This document shows positions 28,004-36,624 of a stretch of DNA of 64,000 nt, in pieces. Source of the DNA: Flavobacterium sp. KACC 22763. GTDB lineage: Bacteria > Bacteroidota > Bacteroidia > Flavobacteriales > Flavobacteriaceae. The position numbers and the translations under genes were made by a program. Location of the stretch: NCBI RefSeq assembly GCF_028736155.1, contig NZ_CP117879.1:1-64000 (forward strand), given 5' to 3'. Under the pieces are notes generated by a model. That model saw only the letters and a list, made by a program, of their open reading frames with translations, was not told where the DNA came from and ran no database searches. The stretch's first letter is position 1; each line of letters opens with the position of its first letter.

Positions 28004-29137
28004 TTAGTAATTAACGTATTCTGTAATTTCAAGTCCGTATCCAATCATACCCACTCGTTTTGTTTGCTCTGTATTCGAAACCAATCTGATTTTAGAAATA
28101 TCTATATCATGAAGAATTTGTGCTCCGATACCGTAATCTTTGCTGTCAATAATGACTTTCGGAGCTTTTAAAGTTCCGTTAGCTTGTAACGATTTTAGCT
28201 CAGAAATTCTGTTTAAAAGATTAACAGCCGTCATATCTTGATTGATAAAAATAACAGCACCTTTTCCGTTTTCATTAATTACTTTAAACATATCGTCTAG
28301 CTGCTGTTCTGCATTGTTAGTCAATGTGCCTAATAAATCATTATTTACCTGAGAAGAGTGAATTCTTGTCAAAATTGGTTCGCCAAGATTCCAAGTTCCT
28401 TTGGTTAAAGCAATATGAATTTGTTTGTTTGTAGTTTGTTCGTAAGCTCTTAAACGGAAAGTTCCAAAACGAGTTTCGATATCAAAATCTTCTTTTTTAA
28501 CGATTAAGCTATCGTGCTGCATTCTGTAAGCGACTAAGTCTTCAATAGAAACTAATTTCAGATTGAATTTCTTAGCCACTTTAACTAATTCTGGCAAACG
28601 CGACATAGTTCCGTCGTCGTTTAAGATTTCGCAGATTACACCAGCAGGTTTAAATCCTGCAAGACGCGCAAAATCAATTGCTGCTTCAGTATGCCCTGTT
28701 CTTCTTAAGACACCGCCTTGTTTAGCAATTAAAGGGAAAATATGACCAGGACGAGCTAAATCGTGAGGTTTTGTATTTGGATCAACTAATGACTGAACTG
28801 TTTTTGATCTATCAGCGGCAGAAATTCCAGTTGTAACTCCTTGACCTTTTAAATCAACAGAAACAGTAAAAGCGGTTTCCATATGATCTGTATTGTTGGT
28901 AACCATCGCGCGAAGATCTAATTCCTTGCATCGGCTTTCTGTAAGTGGCGTACAAATTAAACCACGTCCATGAGTAGCCATAAAGTTGATCATTTCTGGA
29001 GTTACTTTTTCGGCAGCAGCCAAAAAATCACCTTCATTTTCACGATCTTCGTCATCGACTACAATGATTACTTTACCTTGACGAATATCTTCAATAGCTT
29101 CTTCAATGGTATTCAGTTGTATTTTTGTTGTTGACAT
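28004..29137 (-). CDS. ribB: 3,4-dihydroxy-2-butanone-4-phosphate synthase with a degenerate GTP cyclohydrolase II-like domain
   Basis: A 377-residue RibBA-length protein in riboflavin synthesis. Residues 1-205 are a complete DHBP synthase: DDEDRENEGD at 28-37, GHIFPLIAKQGGVLRRTGHT at ~131-150, and the conserved EAA. Residues ~210-375 follow the GTP cyclohydrolase II fold, and the end (YGIGAQIL, GYGLEI) is well kept. However the segment where the three zinc cysteines belong reads RIHSSQVNNDLLGTLTNNAE (258-277), with no cysteine, and the usual EGRGIGL region reads NQDMTAVNLL. The second domain is therefore unlikely to have GTP cyclohydrolase activity and resembles RibBX hybrids. The gene starts two bases after the LptF/G stop. 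Confidence 0.93.
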   Translation of the reverse strand: MSTTKIQLNTIEEAIEDIRQGKVIIVVDDEDRENEGDFLAAAEKVTPEMINFMATHGRGLICTPLTESRCKELDLRAMVTNNTDHMETAFTVSVDLKGQGVTTGISAADRSKTVQSLVDPNTKPHDLARPGHIFPLIAKQGGVLRRTGHTEAAIDFARLAGFKPAGVICEILNDDGTMSRLPELVKVAKKFNLKLVSIEDLVAYRMQHDSLIVKKEDFDIETRFGTFRLRAYEQTTNKQIHIALTKGTWNLGEPILTRIHSSQVNNDLLGTLTNNAEQQLDDMFKVINENGKGAVIFINQDMTAVNLLNRISELKSLQANGTLKAPKVIIDSKDYGIGAQILHDIDISKIRLVSNTEQTKRVGMIGYGLEITEYVNY

Positions 29138-29139
29138 AA

Positions 29140-30594
29140 TTATTTTTGCTTTTGAGCAGATAAAAACCGCTCAGAGATTTTCTGAATTAGTTGTGAAATT
29201 GGGGTTGTAATTGCATCAAAATTAATTAATCCGTTATCGTTTGTAGCGCGATAGGTTAATAAAACTGCTAGCGGAGAGAGGACAAAAGATGACATCCATG
29301 ATCCCATAAACGGAGTCATACCGCCTTCTTGAGATAACCTTTTTCCGAACGTATTGATGAAATGGAAAGTAATGAAAATTAAAACGGCAAATACAATAGG
29401 AAGTCCTAGTCCTCCTTTTCTAATAATAGCGCCAAGCGGAGCTCCGATAAAGAACATTAAGAAACAAGCAAAAGCAATAACGAATTTCTCGTATAATGCA
29501 TTATAGTGTTTGTTAATTTCTCGTTCCTTGTCTTTTAAATCTTTCTGCGTCGTTTCTATGGAATAAATGTTGCTGGTAATATTGCTTCCCGCCATTTTTA
29601 AAATATCAACTTTGTCTTTGTTAGAGTAAATAGACAAAACATCATTTGGAAGCGGTTTCTTTTTGATGTTTTTTTGAGTATTTCCGGGAAATCTTTTAAT
29701 CCCCACTCGCTGATTGATATTTTCAGAAAAAGAAACAATTTCGTTGTCTAAATTTTTGTTCAATGAATCTAAAGTATAACGAAGTTCATTAACATTCAAC
29801 ATTCCATTTGTTCCTGCAATGTTTTCTTTGCTGTCGTCAACTTTGTTAAGTTCAGATAAATCGATATTGATAATTTGCGTTTTAAATTTTCCTTTTATAA
29901 AAGGCATTTTCGCGCGATCTTCATATTTTTTAGGAGTAACGTCCTGGTAGTAATAACCGTCATTTAAAACTAACTTTAAAATGCTAGATTTTTCATTACT
30001 AACTAATTCACCTGTTTTAGCTTTAATAACGGTTTTATTTTCACCCATATTATTCGCTTTCTCGTGAATAGTTACACCGGTTAGGTGATTTCCGTTTTCG
30101 CCAGTTTTTTTGTTTACTTTAATGTTGTAAGTTCCGACATCGTTAAACTGACCTTCAGCAATAGCCATAGCTGGCTTAGCTTGAGCAATGTTTTTTCTAA
30201 AGTTGACAAATTTATATTCGGCATACGGAATAACATTATTGGCAAACCAAAAGGCAACAATACTTAAAACGAAAATAAAAATAATCAAGACTCGCATTGC
30301 TCTTTGCAAGGAGATTCCTGAAGATTTCATAGCTGCGAATTCATAATTTTCGGCCAAATTTCCGAAAGTCATAATAGATGCTAATAAAACTGAAAGTGGT
30401 AAAACCAACGGAATAATTCGTGGCATAGAAAAAAGCAGGAATTTCACGACTAATATTAAGTCGAGATCTTTACCTGCTAGTTCTGAAATAAATAGCCATA
30501 CTGTTTGCAGTATGAATATGAAAAATAAGATTACAAATACCGTGGTAAATGTAAGTAAGAATGTTTTTAATAAGTATTTGTCTAGAATTTTCAA
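29140..30594 (-). CDS. LptF/LptG-family lipopolysaccharide export permease (YjgP/YjgQ)
   Basis: A 484-residue inner-membrane protein with the YjgP/YjgQ layout: three N-terminal transmembrane helices in about 100 residues (LLTFTTVFVILFFIFIL; PRIIPLVLPLSVLLASIMTF; VLIIFIFVLSIVAFWFA), a long periplasmic beta-jellyroll domain (~120-365), and three C-terminal helices (~370-460). LptF/G pair with the LptB ATPase to pull lipopolysaccharide out of the inner membrane. Bacteroidota often encode such permeases singly. The start is a TTG at 30594 (reads KILDKYLLKTF); no ATG is better placed. It sits between lolA and ribB with gaps of 8 and 2 bases. Confidence 0.92.
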   Translation of the reverse strand: MKILDKYLLKTFLLTFTTVFVILFFIFILQTVWLFISELAGKDLDLILVVKFLLFSMPRIIPLVLPLSVLLASIMTFGNLAENYEFAAMKSSGISLQRAMRVLIIFIFVLSIVAFWFANNVIPYAEYKFVNFRKNIAQAKPAMAIAEGQFNDVGTYNIKVNKKTGENGNHLTGVTIHEKANNMGENKTVIKAKTGELVSNEKSSILKLVLNDGYYYQDVTPKKYEDRAKMPFIKGKFKTQIINIDLSELNKVDDSKENIAGTNGMLNVNELRYTLDSLNKNLDNEIVSFSENINQRVGIKRFPGNTQKNIKKKPLPNDVLSIYSNKDKVDILKMAGSNITSNIYSIETTQKDLKDKEREINKHYNALYEKFVIAFACFLMFFIGAPLGAIIRKGGLGLPIVFAVLIFITFHFINTFGKRLSQEGGMTPFMGSWMSSFVLSPLAVLLTYRATNDNGLINFDAITTPISQLIQKISERFLSAQKQK

Positions 30595-30602
30595 CCTTCT
30601 GA

Positions 30603-31250
30603 TTAATCTAATTTATTGATGTAGTATTTCGGGTATTTACTCGCTACAAAGGTAAATTGATTTTTTGATAATGGCTGATTGGTTTTAAAAGAATTAACGG
30701 TTAAAGTTGTTTTTGTTCCGTTTTTTCCAGTTTCAATCAAATTATAGATGTGTTTAGTCTGAACGTCAACACCTAACAAAATTTCTTTTCTTTGGTCTTT
30801 TCCGCTAGTTGGAACTAATTTGATATATTGAATTTTTCTTCCTTTTACATTCTGAACAATGTCCATGTTGTATTTGTAACCAGAATTGAAGAAAGTAAGC
30901 ATTTTAGAAGGAGTGATTGCATTATCATCTTTCTCGTTTACTTTAGAAATAGTAACTTCTTCATCTTCAGGAACAATAGTGTATGTTTTTTGACCGTCAA
31001 AAATTTTGGTAACGCCCATAAAATTCAAAACGTACTGGTTTCCTTTCATTGTTACGTTTCCTTTACTGTCTTGATTGATGTTTTCTTTGGCATTATTCAA
31101 AGAATATTTAAAATCGATAACAATATTGTCGTAGCTTTTTATTTTAGAAGTTACTTCGTTCAATAAATCTTTCGCTTTTTTATCTTGAGCTTGAATAGAA
31201 GTGAAGCTCAAAAGCAAAATAATTGCCATTTGGAAGCACTTTTTAGTCAT
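30603..31250 (-). CDS. lolA: LolA-family outer-membrane lipoprotein carrier protein
   Basis: About 215 residues from the ATG at 31250, which gives a clean signal peptide (MTKKCFQMAIILLLSFTSIQ then AQDKK). An ATG at 31295, closer to the ftsK stop, is a possible alternative. The mature part has the LolA pattern: an N-terminal helix (KAKDLLNEVTSKIKSYDNIV) then the half-barrel strands IDFKYSL, VTMKGNQYVLNF, TKIFDGQKTYTIVPED, and the C-terminal LTVNSFKTNQPLSKNQFTF. LolA shuttles lipoproteins across the periplasm. The ftsK-lolA-lptF/G-ribB order supports the call. Confidence 0.9.
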   Translation of the reverse strand: MTKKCFQMAIILLLSFTSIQAQDKKAKDLLNEVTSKIKSYDNIVIDFKYSLNNAKENINQDSKGNVTMKGNQYVLNFMGVTKIFDGQKTYTIVPEDEEVTISKVNEKDDNAITPSKMLTFFNSGYKYNMDIVQNVKGRKIQYIKLVPTSGKDQRKEILLGVDVQTKHIYNLIETGKNGTKTTLTVNSFKTNQPLSKNQFTFVASKYPKYYINKLD

Positions 31251-31302
31251 GTTTGTGATAGAATTGTTGTTGATTTCTTGAATTTTTGCTTTCATGATTG
31301 GA

Positions 31303-33762
31303 TTAATTTTGTTCATTATTAAAAAATTGATCAAGAGCATTTAAATCTAAGATGTTTACGCTGCGTGCTTTACTGCCTTCAAACGGACCAACAATACCTG
31401 CTGCCTCAAGTTGATCGATCAAACGACCAGCTCTGTTGTATCCTAATTTTAATTTTCGTTGCAATAAAGAAGCAGAACCCTGCTGTGCATTGACAATTAT
31501 CTCTGCCGCTTCTCTAAATAAAGTATCTCTTTCTGAAATATCTATATCAAGATTAATGCCACTTTCCTCTCCAACAAACTCTGGAAGCAAATAAGCTGTA
31601 GCATATGCCTTTTGTCCTCCAATAAAATCTGTAATTTTTTCTACTTCTGGAGTATCAATGAAAGCACATTGTACACGAATTACGTCGTTTCCGTTGGTGT
31701 ATAATAAATCCCCTCGACCAATTAACTGATCGGCTCCTTGGGTATCTAAAATAGTTCTAGAGTCAATTTTTGAAGTTACTCTAAATGCAATTCTGGCAGG
31801 GAAATTGGCTTTAATTAAACCTGTAATAACGTTTACAGACGGTCTTTGTGTTGCAATAATTAAGTGAATACCAATAGCACGGGCCAATTGAGCCAAACGC
31901 GCAATAGGAACTTCAACTTCTTTTCCTGCGGTCATAATTAAATCTGCGAACTCATCGACAACCAAAACAATGTAAGGTAAAAATCGATGTCCTGCCTCTG
32001 GATTTAATTTTCTAGACTTGAATTTTTCGTTGTATTCCTTAATATTACGAACCATCGCATCTTTTAATAAAGAATAGCGATTATCCATTTCCACGCAAAG
32101 TGAATTCAGAGTATTTACAACTTTAGCATTGTCTGTAATAATAGCGTCTTCCGTATCTGGAAGTTTAGCCAAATAATGTCTTTCAATTTTGTTGAAAAGC
32201 GTAAGCTCTACTTTTTTCGGATCGACTAAAACAAATTTTACTTCAGCTGGATGTTTTTTGTATAAAAGTGAAGTTAAAACTGCGTTTAATCCAACAGATT
32301 TTCCTTGTCCAGTTGCTCCAGCCATCAATAAGTGAGGCATTTTAGCTAAATCGACAACAAAAGTTTCGTTTGAAATGGTTTTTCCTAATGCAATTGGCAA
32401 TTCCATTTCGGCTTCTTGGAACTTTGCAGCTCCAATAACGCTCTTCATCGAAACCATAGTTGGGTTTTTGTTCGGAACCTCAATACCGATAGTACCTTTT
32501 CCTGGAATTGGCGCAATAATACGAATTCCTAGTGCTGATAATGATAAAGCGATATCGTCTTCTAAACTCTTAATTTTAGAAATTCTGATTCCTGCTTCAG
32601 GTACAATTTCATATAAAGTAACCGATGGACCAACGGTTGCTTTAATTTGTGCAATTTCAATTTTGTAGTTACGAAGTGTATCTACAATTCTGTTTTTATT
32701 TTCTTCTAATTCTTCCTGATTGATGGTAATTCCGCCTGTTGAATACTCTTTTAGTAGATCGATAGTTGGGAATTTGTAATTGGATAAATCCAAGGTCGGG
32801 TCAAATAATCCGAAATCGGCAACTAGACGAGAAGCTAAGTTTTCTTCGATAATATCTTCTTCCTCTGCTTTTTCAATTACAAATGCTTCATCAGGAGAAA
32901 CTAATGGCAATTCTTGTTTTGGTGTAATTGGCTTTAGAACTGGATTTAACTCAATTTCAGATGAATGAGAAATAGTTGGCTTTAAAGCTTCTTTATTAAT
33001 TTCGAACTGAGAATCGACAGTTTTTATGTGAATGTTATCCAATTCAGGATCGTCTTCTTCTTGTTTTTCTTCTACAATTGCAAATTCTTCCAGATTATAA
33101 GCACTTTCCGGCTGATTTACAGCTGGTTTTAAAGTGTCTAATTCTGATTTGAATTCTTTTTTAGTCGAATCGAAATATGACTGGATTTTTTCTGGCGATA
33201 ATTTGATTTTGAAAATCAGATAAATGATTAAACCAAAAAGCAGTGTAAGCAGTGTGCCTGTTTTTCCGATATAATCTTGAAGGAATAAATTTAATTCATA
33301 ACCAATAGTTCCCCCTAATTCTGGTGCCGAAGTAGCAAAGAAACCAAATAAGACAGAAACAACGATAATAGCAAAAATATCCCAAAACCAAGTGTTTTTA
33401 AGTTTTTGAGTCGAAAGCTCAAGTGCTAAAAACATTCCGGTAAGGAAAAATAAACGTACAAAAATGAAAGAGGCAAGTCCAAAACCTCTGTAAATAATTA
33501 AATCGGCAAGATAAGCCCCGAATTTACCGAGCCAGTTCTCAGCAACTTCAGTGCGATCTCCAAGTTGGTCTACAACACTTTGGTCGTTTTGCCATTGTCC
33601 ATTAACATAAAAAGAAATAAATGCGACTAATAGTGCAATAGAAAAAAGTACCAAAAGACATCCTAAAACAAATTTTTGTTGTTTAGAAATTTTAAAAGAT
33701 CTTTTATTCCCTTCTTGTTTGTCGTTTTTTTTATCTACAGTTTCTTTTTTATTTTTTGCCAT
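31303..33762 (-). CDS. ftsK: DNA translocase FtsK/SpoIIIE
   Basis: An 819-residue protein that pumps chromosome ends through the division septum and activates dimer resolution. Four N-terminal transmembrane segments (~30-52, 92-118, 127-145, 170-187) are followed by an acidic linker (~200-310), then the alpha/beta motor. Walker A is GATGQGKS (482-489), with LVDPKKVEL near 512, and Walker B is IVLVVDEFADLI (598-609). RPSVNVITGLIKANFPARIA follows. The C-terminal gamma DNA-reading domain covers ~750-815 (GSASLLQRKLKLGYNRAGRL). The linker is short compared with proteobacterial FtsK. Confidence 0.97.
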   Translation of the reverse strand: MAKNKKETVDKKNDKQEGNKRSFKISKQQKFVLGCLLVLFSIALLVAFISFYVNGQWQNDQSVVDQLGDRTEVAENWLGKFGAYLADLIIYRGFGLASFIFVRLFFLTGMFLALELSTQKLKNTWFWDIFAIIVVSVLFGFFATSAPELGGTIGYELNLFLQDYIGKTGTLLTLLFGLIIYLIFKIKLSPEKIQSYFDSTKKEFKSELDTLKPAVNQPESAYNLEEFAIVEEKQEEDDPELDNIHIKTVDSQFEINKEALKPTISHSSEIELNPVLKPITPKQELPLVSPDEAFVIEKAEEEDIIEENLASRLVADFGLFDPTLDLSNYKFPTIDLLKEYSTGGITINQEELEENKNRIVDTLRNYKIEIAQIKATVGPSVTLYEIVPEAGIRISKIKSLEDDIALSLSALGIRIIAPIPGKGTIGIEVPNKNPTMVSMKSVIGAAKFQEAEMELPIALGKTISNETFVVDLAKMPHLLMAGATGQGKSVGLNAVLTSLLYKKHPAEVKFVLVDPKKVELTLFNKIERHYLAKLPDTEDAIITDNAKVVNTLNSLCVEMDNRYSLLKDAMVRNIKEYNEKFKSRKLNPEAGHRFLPYIVLVVDEFADLIMTAGKEVEVPIARLAQLARAIGIHLIIATQRPSVNVITGLIKANFPARIAFRVTSKIDSRTILDTQGADQLIGRGDLLYTNGNDVIRVQCAFIDTPEVEKITDFIGGQKAYATAYLLPEFVGEESGINLDIDISERDTLFREAAEIIVNAQQGSASLLQRKLKLGYNRAGRLIDQLEAAGIVGPFEGSKARSVNILDLNALDQFFNNEQN

Positions 33763-33780
33763 TATTGCGTTTTCCTTTGC

Positions 33781-34155
33781 CTAAATAAATTTTGGAATAT
33801 AAATAATCAAGCCTATTGCAATTGCAGTCATTGCGGCAAAAAATACCGCTCCGGCAGCAATATCTTTAATAAATCCGATTCGTCTGCTGTAATCAGGATG
33901 GATGAAATCGGCAATTTTTTCAACTGCTGTATTTAATCCTTCGATAGCTAAAACTAAACCAATGGCTAAGGTTTGACATAGCCATTCGGTTTGAGAAATA
34001 TGAAAATAGAACCCAGCAATCGTCATGATAATTCCCAATGAGAATTGAACCATAATGCTGTGCTCTGTCTTAATCAATTTTACAGCTCCGTTAAAAGCAT
34101 AAGTCATACTTTTTAATCGGCCTGTAACAAATGTATTATCTTTTTGAAACTCCAT
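33781..34155 (-). CDS. Diacylglycerol kinase family protein (DgkA-like)
   Basis: A 124-residue integral membrane protein with the DgkA signature AIEGLNTAVEKIAD (about residues 68-81) and NGAVKLIKTEHSIMVQ upstream. Three transmembrane helices are visible. Gram-positive-type DgkA homologues phosphorylate undecaprenol, while the E. coli enzyme uses diacylglycerol; Bacteroidota substrates are not clear. It lies between ftsK (18 bases) and tpx (13 bases) on the same strand. Confidence 0.92.
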   Translation of the reverse strand: MEFQKDNTFVTGRLKSMTYAFNGAVKLIKTEHSIMVQFSLGIIMTIAGFYFHISQTEWLCQTLAIGLVLAIEGLNTAVEKIADFIHPDYSRRIGFIKDIAAGAVFFAAMTAIAIGLIIYIPKFI

Positions 34156-34168
34156 TTAAAGGAAAATA

Positions 34169-34666
34169 TTATAGTGCTGCTAAAGCTGCTTCGTAATTTG
34201 GTTCGTTTGCAATTTCTGCTACTTGTTCTGTATGAACGATTTTTCCGTTTGCATCAACAACAATAATTGCTCTCGAGTGTAAACCCGCCAATGGTCCATC
34301 AACGATTTCTAAACCGTTTGCTTTACCAAAAGCACCTGTTTGAAAATCTGATAAGTTTACCACATTTTCTAAACCTTCAGCACCGCAGAAACGTTTTTGA
34401 GCGAAAGGTAAATCTCTAGAAATACATAATACAGTTGTGTTTTCCAATCCGCTTGCACTTGCGTTGAAAGTTCTAACAGACGTTGCGCAAGTTCCTGTAT
34501 CAACACTTGGGAAAATATTTAAAACTAATTTTTTACCAGCGAAATTGCTTAAAGATGCAACTGATAAATCGTTTTGAACTAATTTGAAGTCAGCTAGTTG
34601 TGATCCAACTGCTGGTAATTCGCCTGATGTATGAACTGGATTTCCTCCTAATGTGATAGATGCCAT
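34169..34666 (-). CDS. tpx: Thiol peroxidase Tpx
   Basis: A 165-residue atypical 2-Cys peroxiredoxin. The peroxidatic Cys60 sits in FPSVDTGTCATSVRTFN, and the resolving Cys94 in DLPFAQKRFCGAEGLENV. The N-terminal MASITLGGNPVHTSGELP is typical of Tpx. It reduces hydrogen peroxide and alkyl hydroperoxides with thioredoxin. A candidate promoter precedes it, and a thioredoxin and a second peroxiredoxin gene lie just upstream on the same strand. Confidence 0.97.
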   Translation of the reverse strand: MASITLGGNPVHTSGELPAVGSQLADFKLVQNDLSVASLSNFAGKKLVLNIFPSVDTGTCATSVRTFNASASGLENTTVLCISRDLPFAQKRFCGAEGLENVVNLSDFQTGAFGKANGLEIVDGPLAGLHSRAIIVVDANGKIVHTEQVAEIANEPNYEAALAAL

Positions 34667-34692
34667 GATTTTTGATTAAAATTAATGAGGCT

Positions 34693-34700
34693 CAAAAGTA
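34693..34700 (-). promoter_or_regulatory. Candidate -7 promoter element for tpx
   Basis: The reverse complement reads TACTTTTG, an exact match to the TANNTTTG element, 26 bases upstream of the tpx start. No perfect TTTG is at -33. Confidence 0.45.
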
Positions 34701-34788
34701 AGGATTAATATTTTAATCTAAAAGTATTTGTTAAGGGTTTAAGGAGAGATTAAGGAGCTGAATTTTTATTTTGGTTTGTTTGTAGATT

Positions 34789-34919
34789 GGACGCGGATAA
34801 AACGGATTCACTTCATGAAGTCGCGGATTTAAACGGATTTTTTTTTCATTTGCGCATGAAACAAAAACATCCGTTTAAATCCGCGTTTTTGCGTAAGCAA
34901 ATCTGTTTCATCCGCGTAC
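34789..34919. repeat. Inverted pair of ~50-bp GCGGAT repeat units
   Basis: Two related ~50-bp units face each other: one begins GGACGCGGATAAAACGGATT and the other, read on the minus strand, begins GGTACGCGGATGAAACAGAT. They share internal GCGGATTTAAACGGAT. A third unit is at 48257-48310. Together with the adjacent terminator it fills the 341-base gap between tpx and the gene at 35008; nothing else is seen in that gap. Confidence 0.85.
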
Positions 34920-34939
34920 CATTTGCCACAATACAAAAA

Positions 34940-34966
34940 AAAGCGTCCCTAAGTTAGAAACGCTTT
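34940..34966 (-). terminator. Terminator after the small gene at 35008
   Basis: A 7-bp stem (AAAGCGT with ACGCTTT) and a 13-base loop. On the minus strand it is followed by a T-rich run, and it lies downstream of the gene ending at 35008. Confidence 0.75.
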
Positions 34967-35007
34967 CTCAGCTTTGTTTTTTTATTTATTCTTGGGAGGG
35001 GATCGAT

Positions 35008-35265
35008 TTACTTATCGATTGAACCTAAAACACGTTTCATGAACGTATTTAAAGCTTCTTTTTTATCAGTTCCTTGAGCTACCAATTTTTGCACTTCAAG
35101 AGCACCATACATATTTGAAATCAATTCACCAATTACGTCCAATTCTTCGTCTTTTAGAGAAGGAATTTCAGTCATCGTTTCTAGAACTTCGATTGTTTCA
35201 ATGATATAATCCTGATCGTTTTCTTCGATGAATTGTGTTAAATGCTTAATTACAGGTAATTTCAT
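35008..35265 (-). CDS. Small conserved acidic protein (DUF6952-like), linked to thioredoxin/peroxiredoxin genes
   Basis: An 85-residue acidic, largely helical protein (MKLPVIKHLTQFIEENDQDY; later TEIPSLKDEELDVIGELISN). It resembles a small Flavobacteriia family annotated as DUF6952; I recall the family by appearance and cannot confirm it. It has no cysteine. It follows the thioredoxin gene by 66 bases and ends in a terminator, so it is likely the last gene of the peroxiredoxin-thioredoxin unit and may work with it. Confidence 0.82.
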   Translation of the reverse strand: MKLPVIKHLTQFIEENDQDYIIETIEVLETMTEIPSLKDEELDVIGELISNMYGALEVQKLVAQGTDKKEALNTFMKRVLGSIDK

Positions 35266-35331
35266 AATTTTTTGTTTAAGCGTTAAATCGTTTCTTTGTT
35301 TAATCGATTAAACGAATAAACAAATAACCAA

Positions 35332-35640
35332 TTAAACAATAGCGTTTACTAAGTCAATTAAAACTTCTTGTTTGTTAGTTTGCGTTTCGCCAACCAATTG
35401 TCCGTTTACGAAAGTAGCAAATGTTGGCAAGTTACTCACATTAGCTAATTTTCTAGACTCAGGAGAATTTTCTGCATCAACCAAAACAAAAGTGATAGCT
35501 TCATTTTCTGTTGCTAATTTTTTGAATTTTGGTTTCATAATACGGCAATTTCCACACCATGAAGCTGAATATTGTACTACTACTTTTTCGTTTTTAGCAA
35601 CTAAATCTGCTAACGTATCTTCGTTTAAGTCGATTAACAT
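35332..35640 (-). CDS. Thioredoxin-family protein with WCGNC active site
   Basis: A 102-residue thioredoxin fold. The redox motif is W28-C29-G30-N31-C32 (canonical thioredoxin is WCGPC), and the cis-proline is in NVSNLPTFATF. The N-terminal strand is KVVVQYSASW. The Asn in place of Pro should alter redox potential. It lies downstream of an AhpC-like peroxiredoxin on the same strand, so it is a candidate specific reductant for that enzyme or for Tpx. No export signal, so it should be cytoplasmic. Confidence 0.93.
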   Translation of the reverse strand: MLIDLNEDTLADLVAKNEKVVVQYSASWCGNCRIMKPKFKKLATENEAITFVLVDAENSPESRKLANVSNLPTFATFVNGQLVGETQTNKQEVLIDLVNAIV

Positions 35641-35651
35641 AATTTTATTTT

Positions 35652-35868
35652 TTAGACACTAAGTTGCTAAGGTTCTGAGATGCTAAGTTTGCTCTCGAAC
35701 CGAATAACTGTGTGTGGATTTATTTGATTTTTTTAAGTCGTTGAGATTCTAAGATCTAAGTTTAATCTTAGAATCTCTTGACTTTTTATTGTAGAATTGT
35801 ATGTAAGATTCAAAAGTTATACTAAAAAACTTAGCAACTTAGAACCTTAGTATCTTAGCAGCTTAGTT
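35652..35868. repeat. CTAAG-rich inverted repeat between thioredoxin and peroxiredoxin genes
   Basis: Left arm (35656-35690, CTAAGTTGCTAAGGTTCTGA) and right arm (35827-35865) are near-complementary; a shorter inner inverted repeat built on CTAAGATCTAAG lies at about 35746-35776. The right arm runs into the stop codon of the peroxiredoxin gene. The same GCTAAGGTTCTGAGATGCT unit recurs at 58775-58795. Confidence 0.8.
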
Positions 35869-36501
35869 AGCGCTTAAGTATTCAGCAGTACTGATTCTGT
35901 CAGCAGACATTGCTTCTTTACCAGCTTCCCAGTTTGCTGGACAAACTTCACCTTTAGTTTGGATGTGAGTGTAAGCGTCAACCATTCTTAAGTATTCGTT
36001 TACGTTACGTCCTAATGGCATATCGTTTACGCTTTCGTGGAAGATTTTTCCAGTTTCGTCAATTAGGTAAGTAGCTCTGTAAGTTACGTTTGAACCTTCG
36101 ATGATAACTGAATCAGTATCTTCGCTATAGCTTGTAGATTCGATATCAAGAATACCTAAAATGTTAGCTAAGTTACGGTTTGTATCTGCTAAAATTGGGT
36201 AAGTAACACCTTCGATTCCACCATTGTTTTTTGGAGTATTTAACCAAGCAAAGTGAACTTCGTTAGTATCGCAAGAAGCACCAATTACGATAGTATTTCT
36301 TTTTTCGAATTCTGGTAATGCAGCTTGAAAGGCGTGTAATTCAGTTGGGCAAACAAAAGTGAAATCTTTTGGGTACCAAAACAATAATACTTTTTTGTTG
36401 TTGTTTACTGCTTCTTCAAAAATGTTGATTTTTAAATTGTCACCCATTTCTGAGATAGCATCTACTGCAATACTTGGGAATTTTTTTCCTACTAAAGACA
36501 T
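35863..36501 (-). CDS. AhpC/Prx1-type 2-Cys peroxiredoxin
   Basis: About 212 residues from the ATG at 36501 (MSLVGKKFPS); an upstream start would add 12 residues and is less likely. The peroxidatic Cys51 lies in KDFTFVCPTELHAF and the resolving Cys187 in GEVCPANWEAGKEAM, the hallmark of typical 2-Cys peroxiredoxins. It detoxifies peroxides in the cytoplasm. A strong -7 element precedes it. The nearby thioredoxin is a plausible electron donor. A repeat-filled gap of about 220 bases separates them. Confidence 0.95.
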   Translation of the reverse strand: MSLVGKKFPSIAVDAISEMGDNLKINIFEEAVNNNKKVLLFWYPKDFTFVCPTELHAFQAALPEFEKRNTIVIGASCDTNEVHFAWLNTPKNNGGIEGVTYPILADTNRNLANILGILDIESTSYSEDTDSVIIEGSNVTYRATYLIDETGKIFHESVNDMPLGRNVNEYLRMVDAYTHIQTKGEVCPANWEAGKEAMSADRISTAEYLSAN

Positions 36502-36534
36502 AATTTTCGTTTTACGTTTAATATTTATTTGCTG

Positions 36535-36542
36535 CAAAAATA
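36535..36542 (-). promoter_or_regulatory. Candidate promoter (-7 element) for the peroxiredoxin gene
   Basis: The reverse complement reads TATTTTTG, an exact TANNTTTG match 33 bases upstream of the start. ATTG (reverse of 36564-36567) lies 21 bases further up as a near-match to TTTG. Confidence 0.5.
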
Positions 36543-36624
36543 GGGCATAAGTACAGGTTCTTACAATAAGATGTGATTATAAAAATTTATAAGTTAATAA
36601 ATTTTGACTATTTGCAATTGTAAT

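Noticed and set aside
29138..29139. FMN riboswitch in front of ribB
   Set aside because: The gene starts two bases after the LptF/G stop, leaving no room for one, and no such motif is seen upstream of the block.
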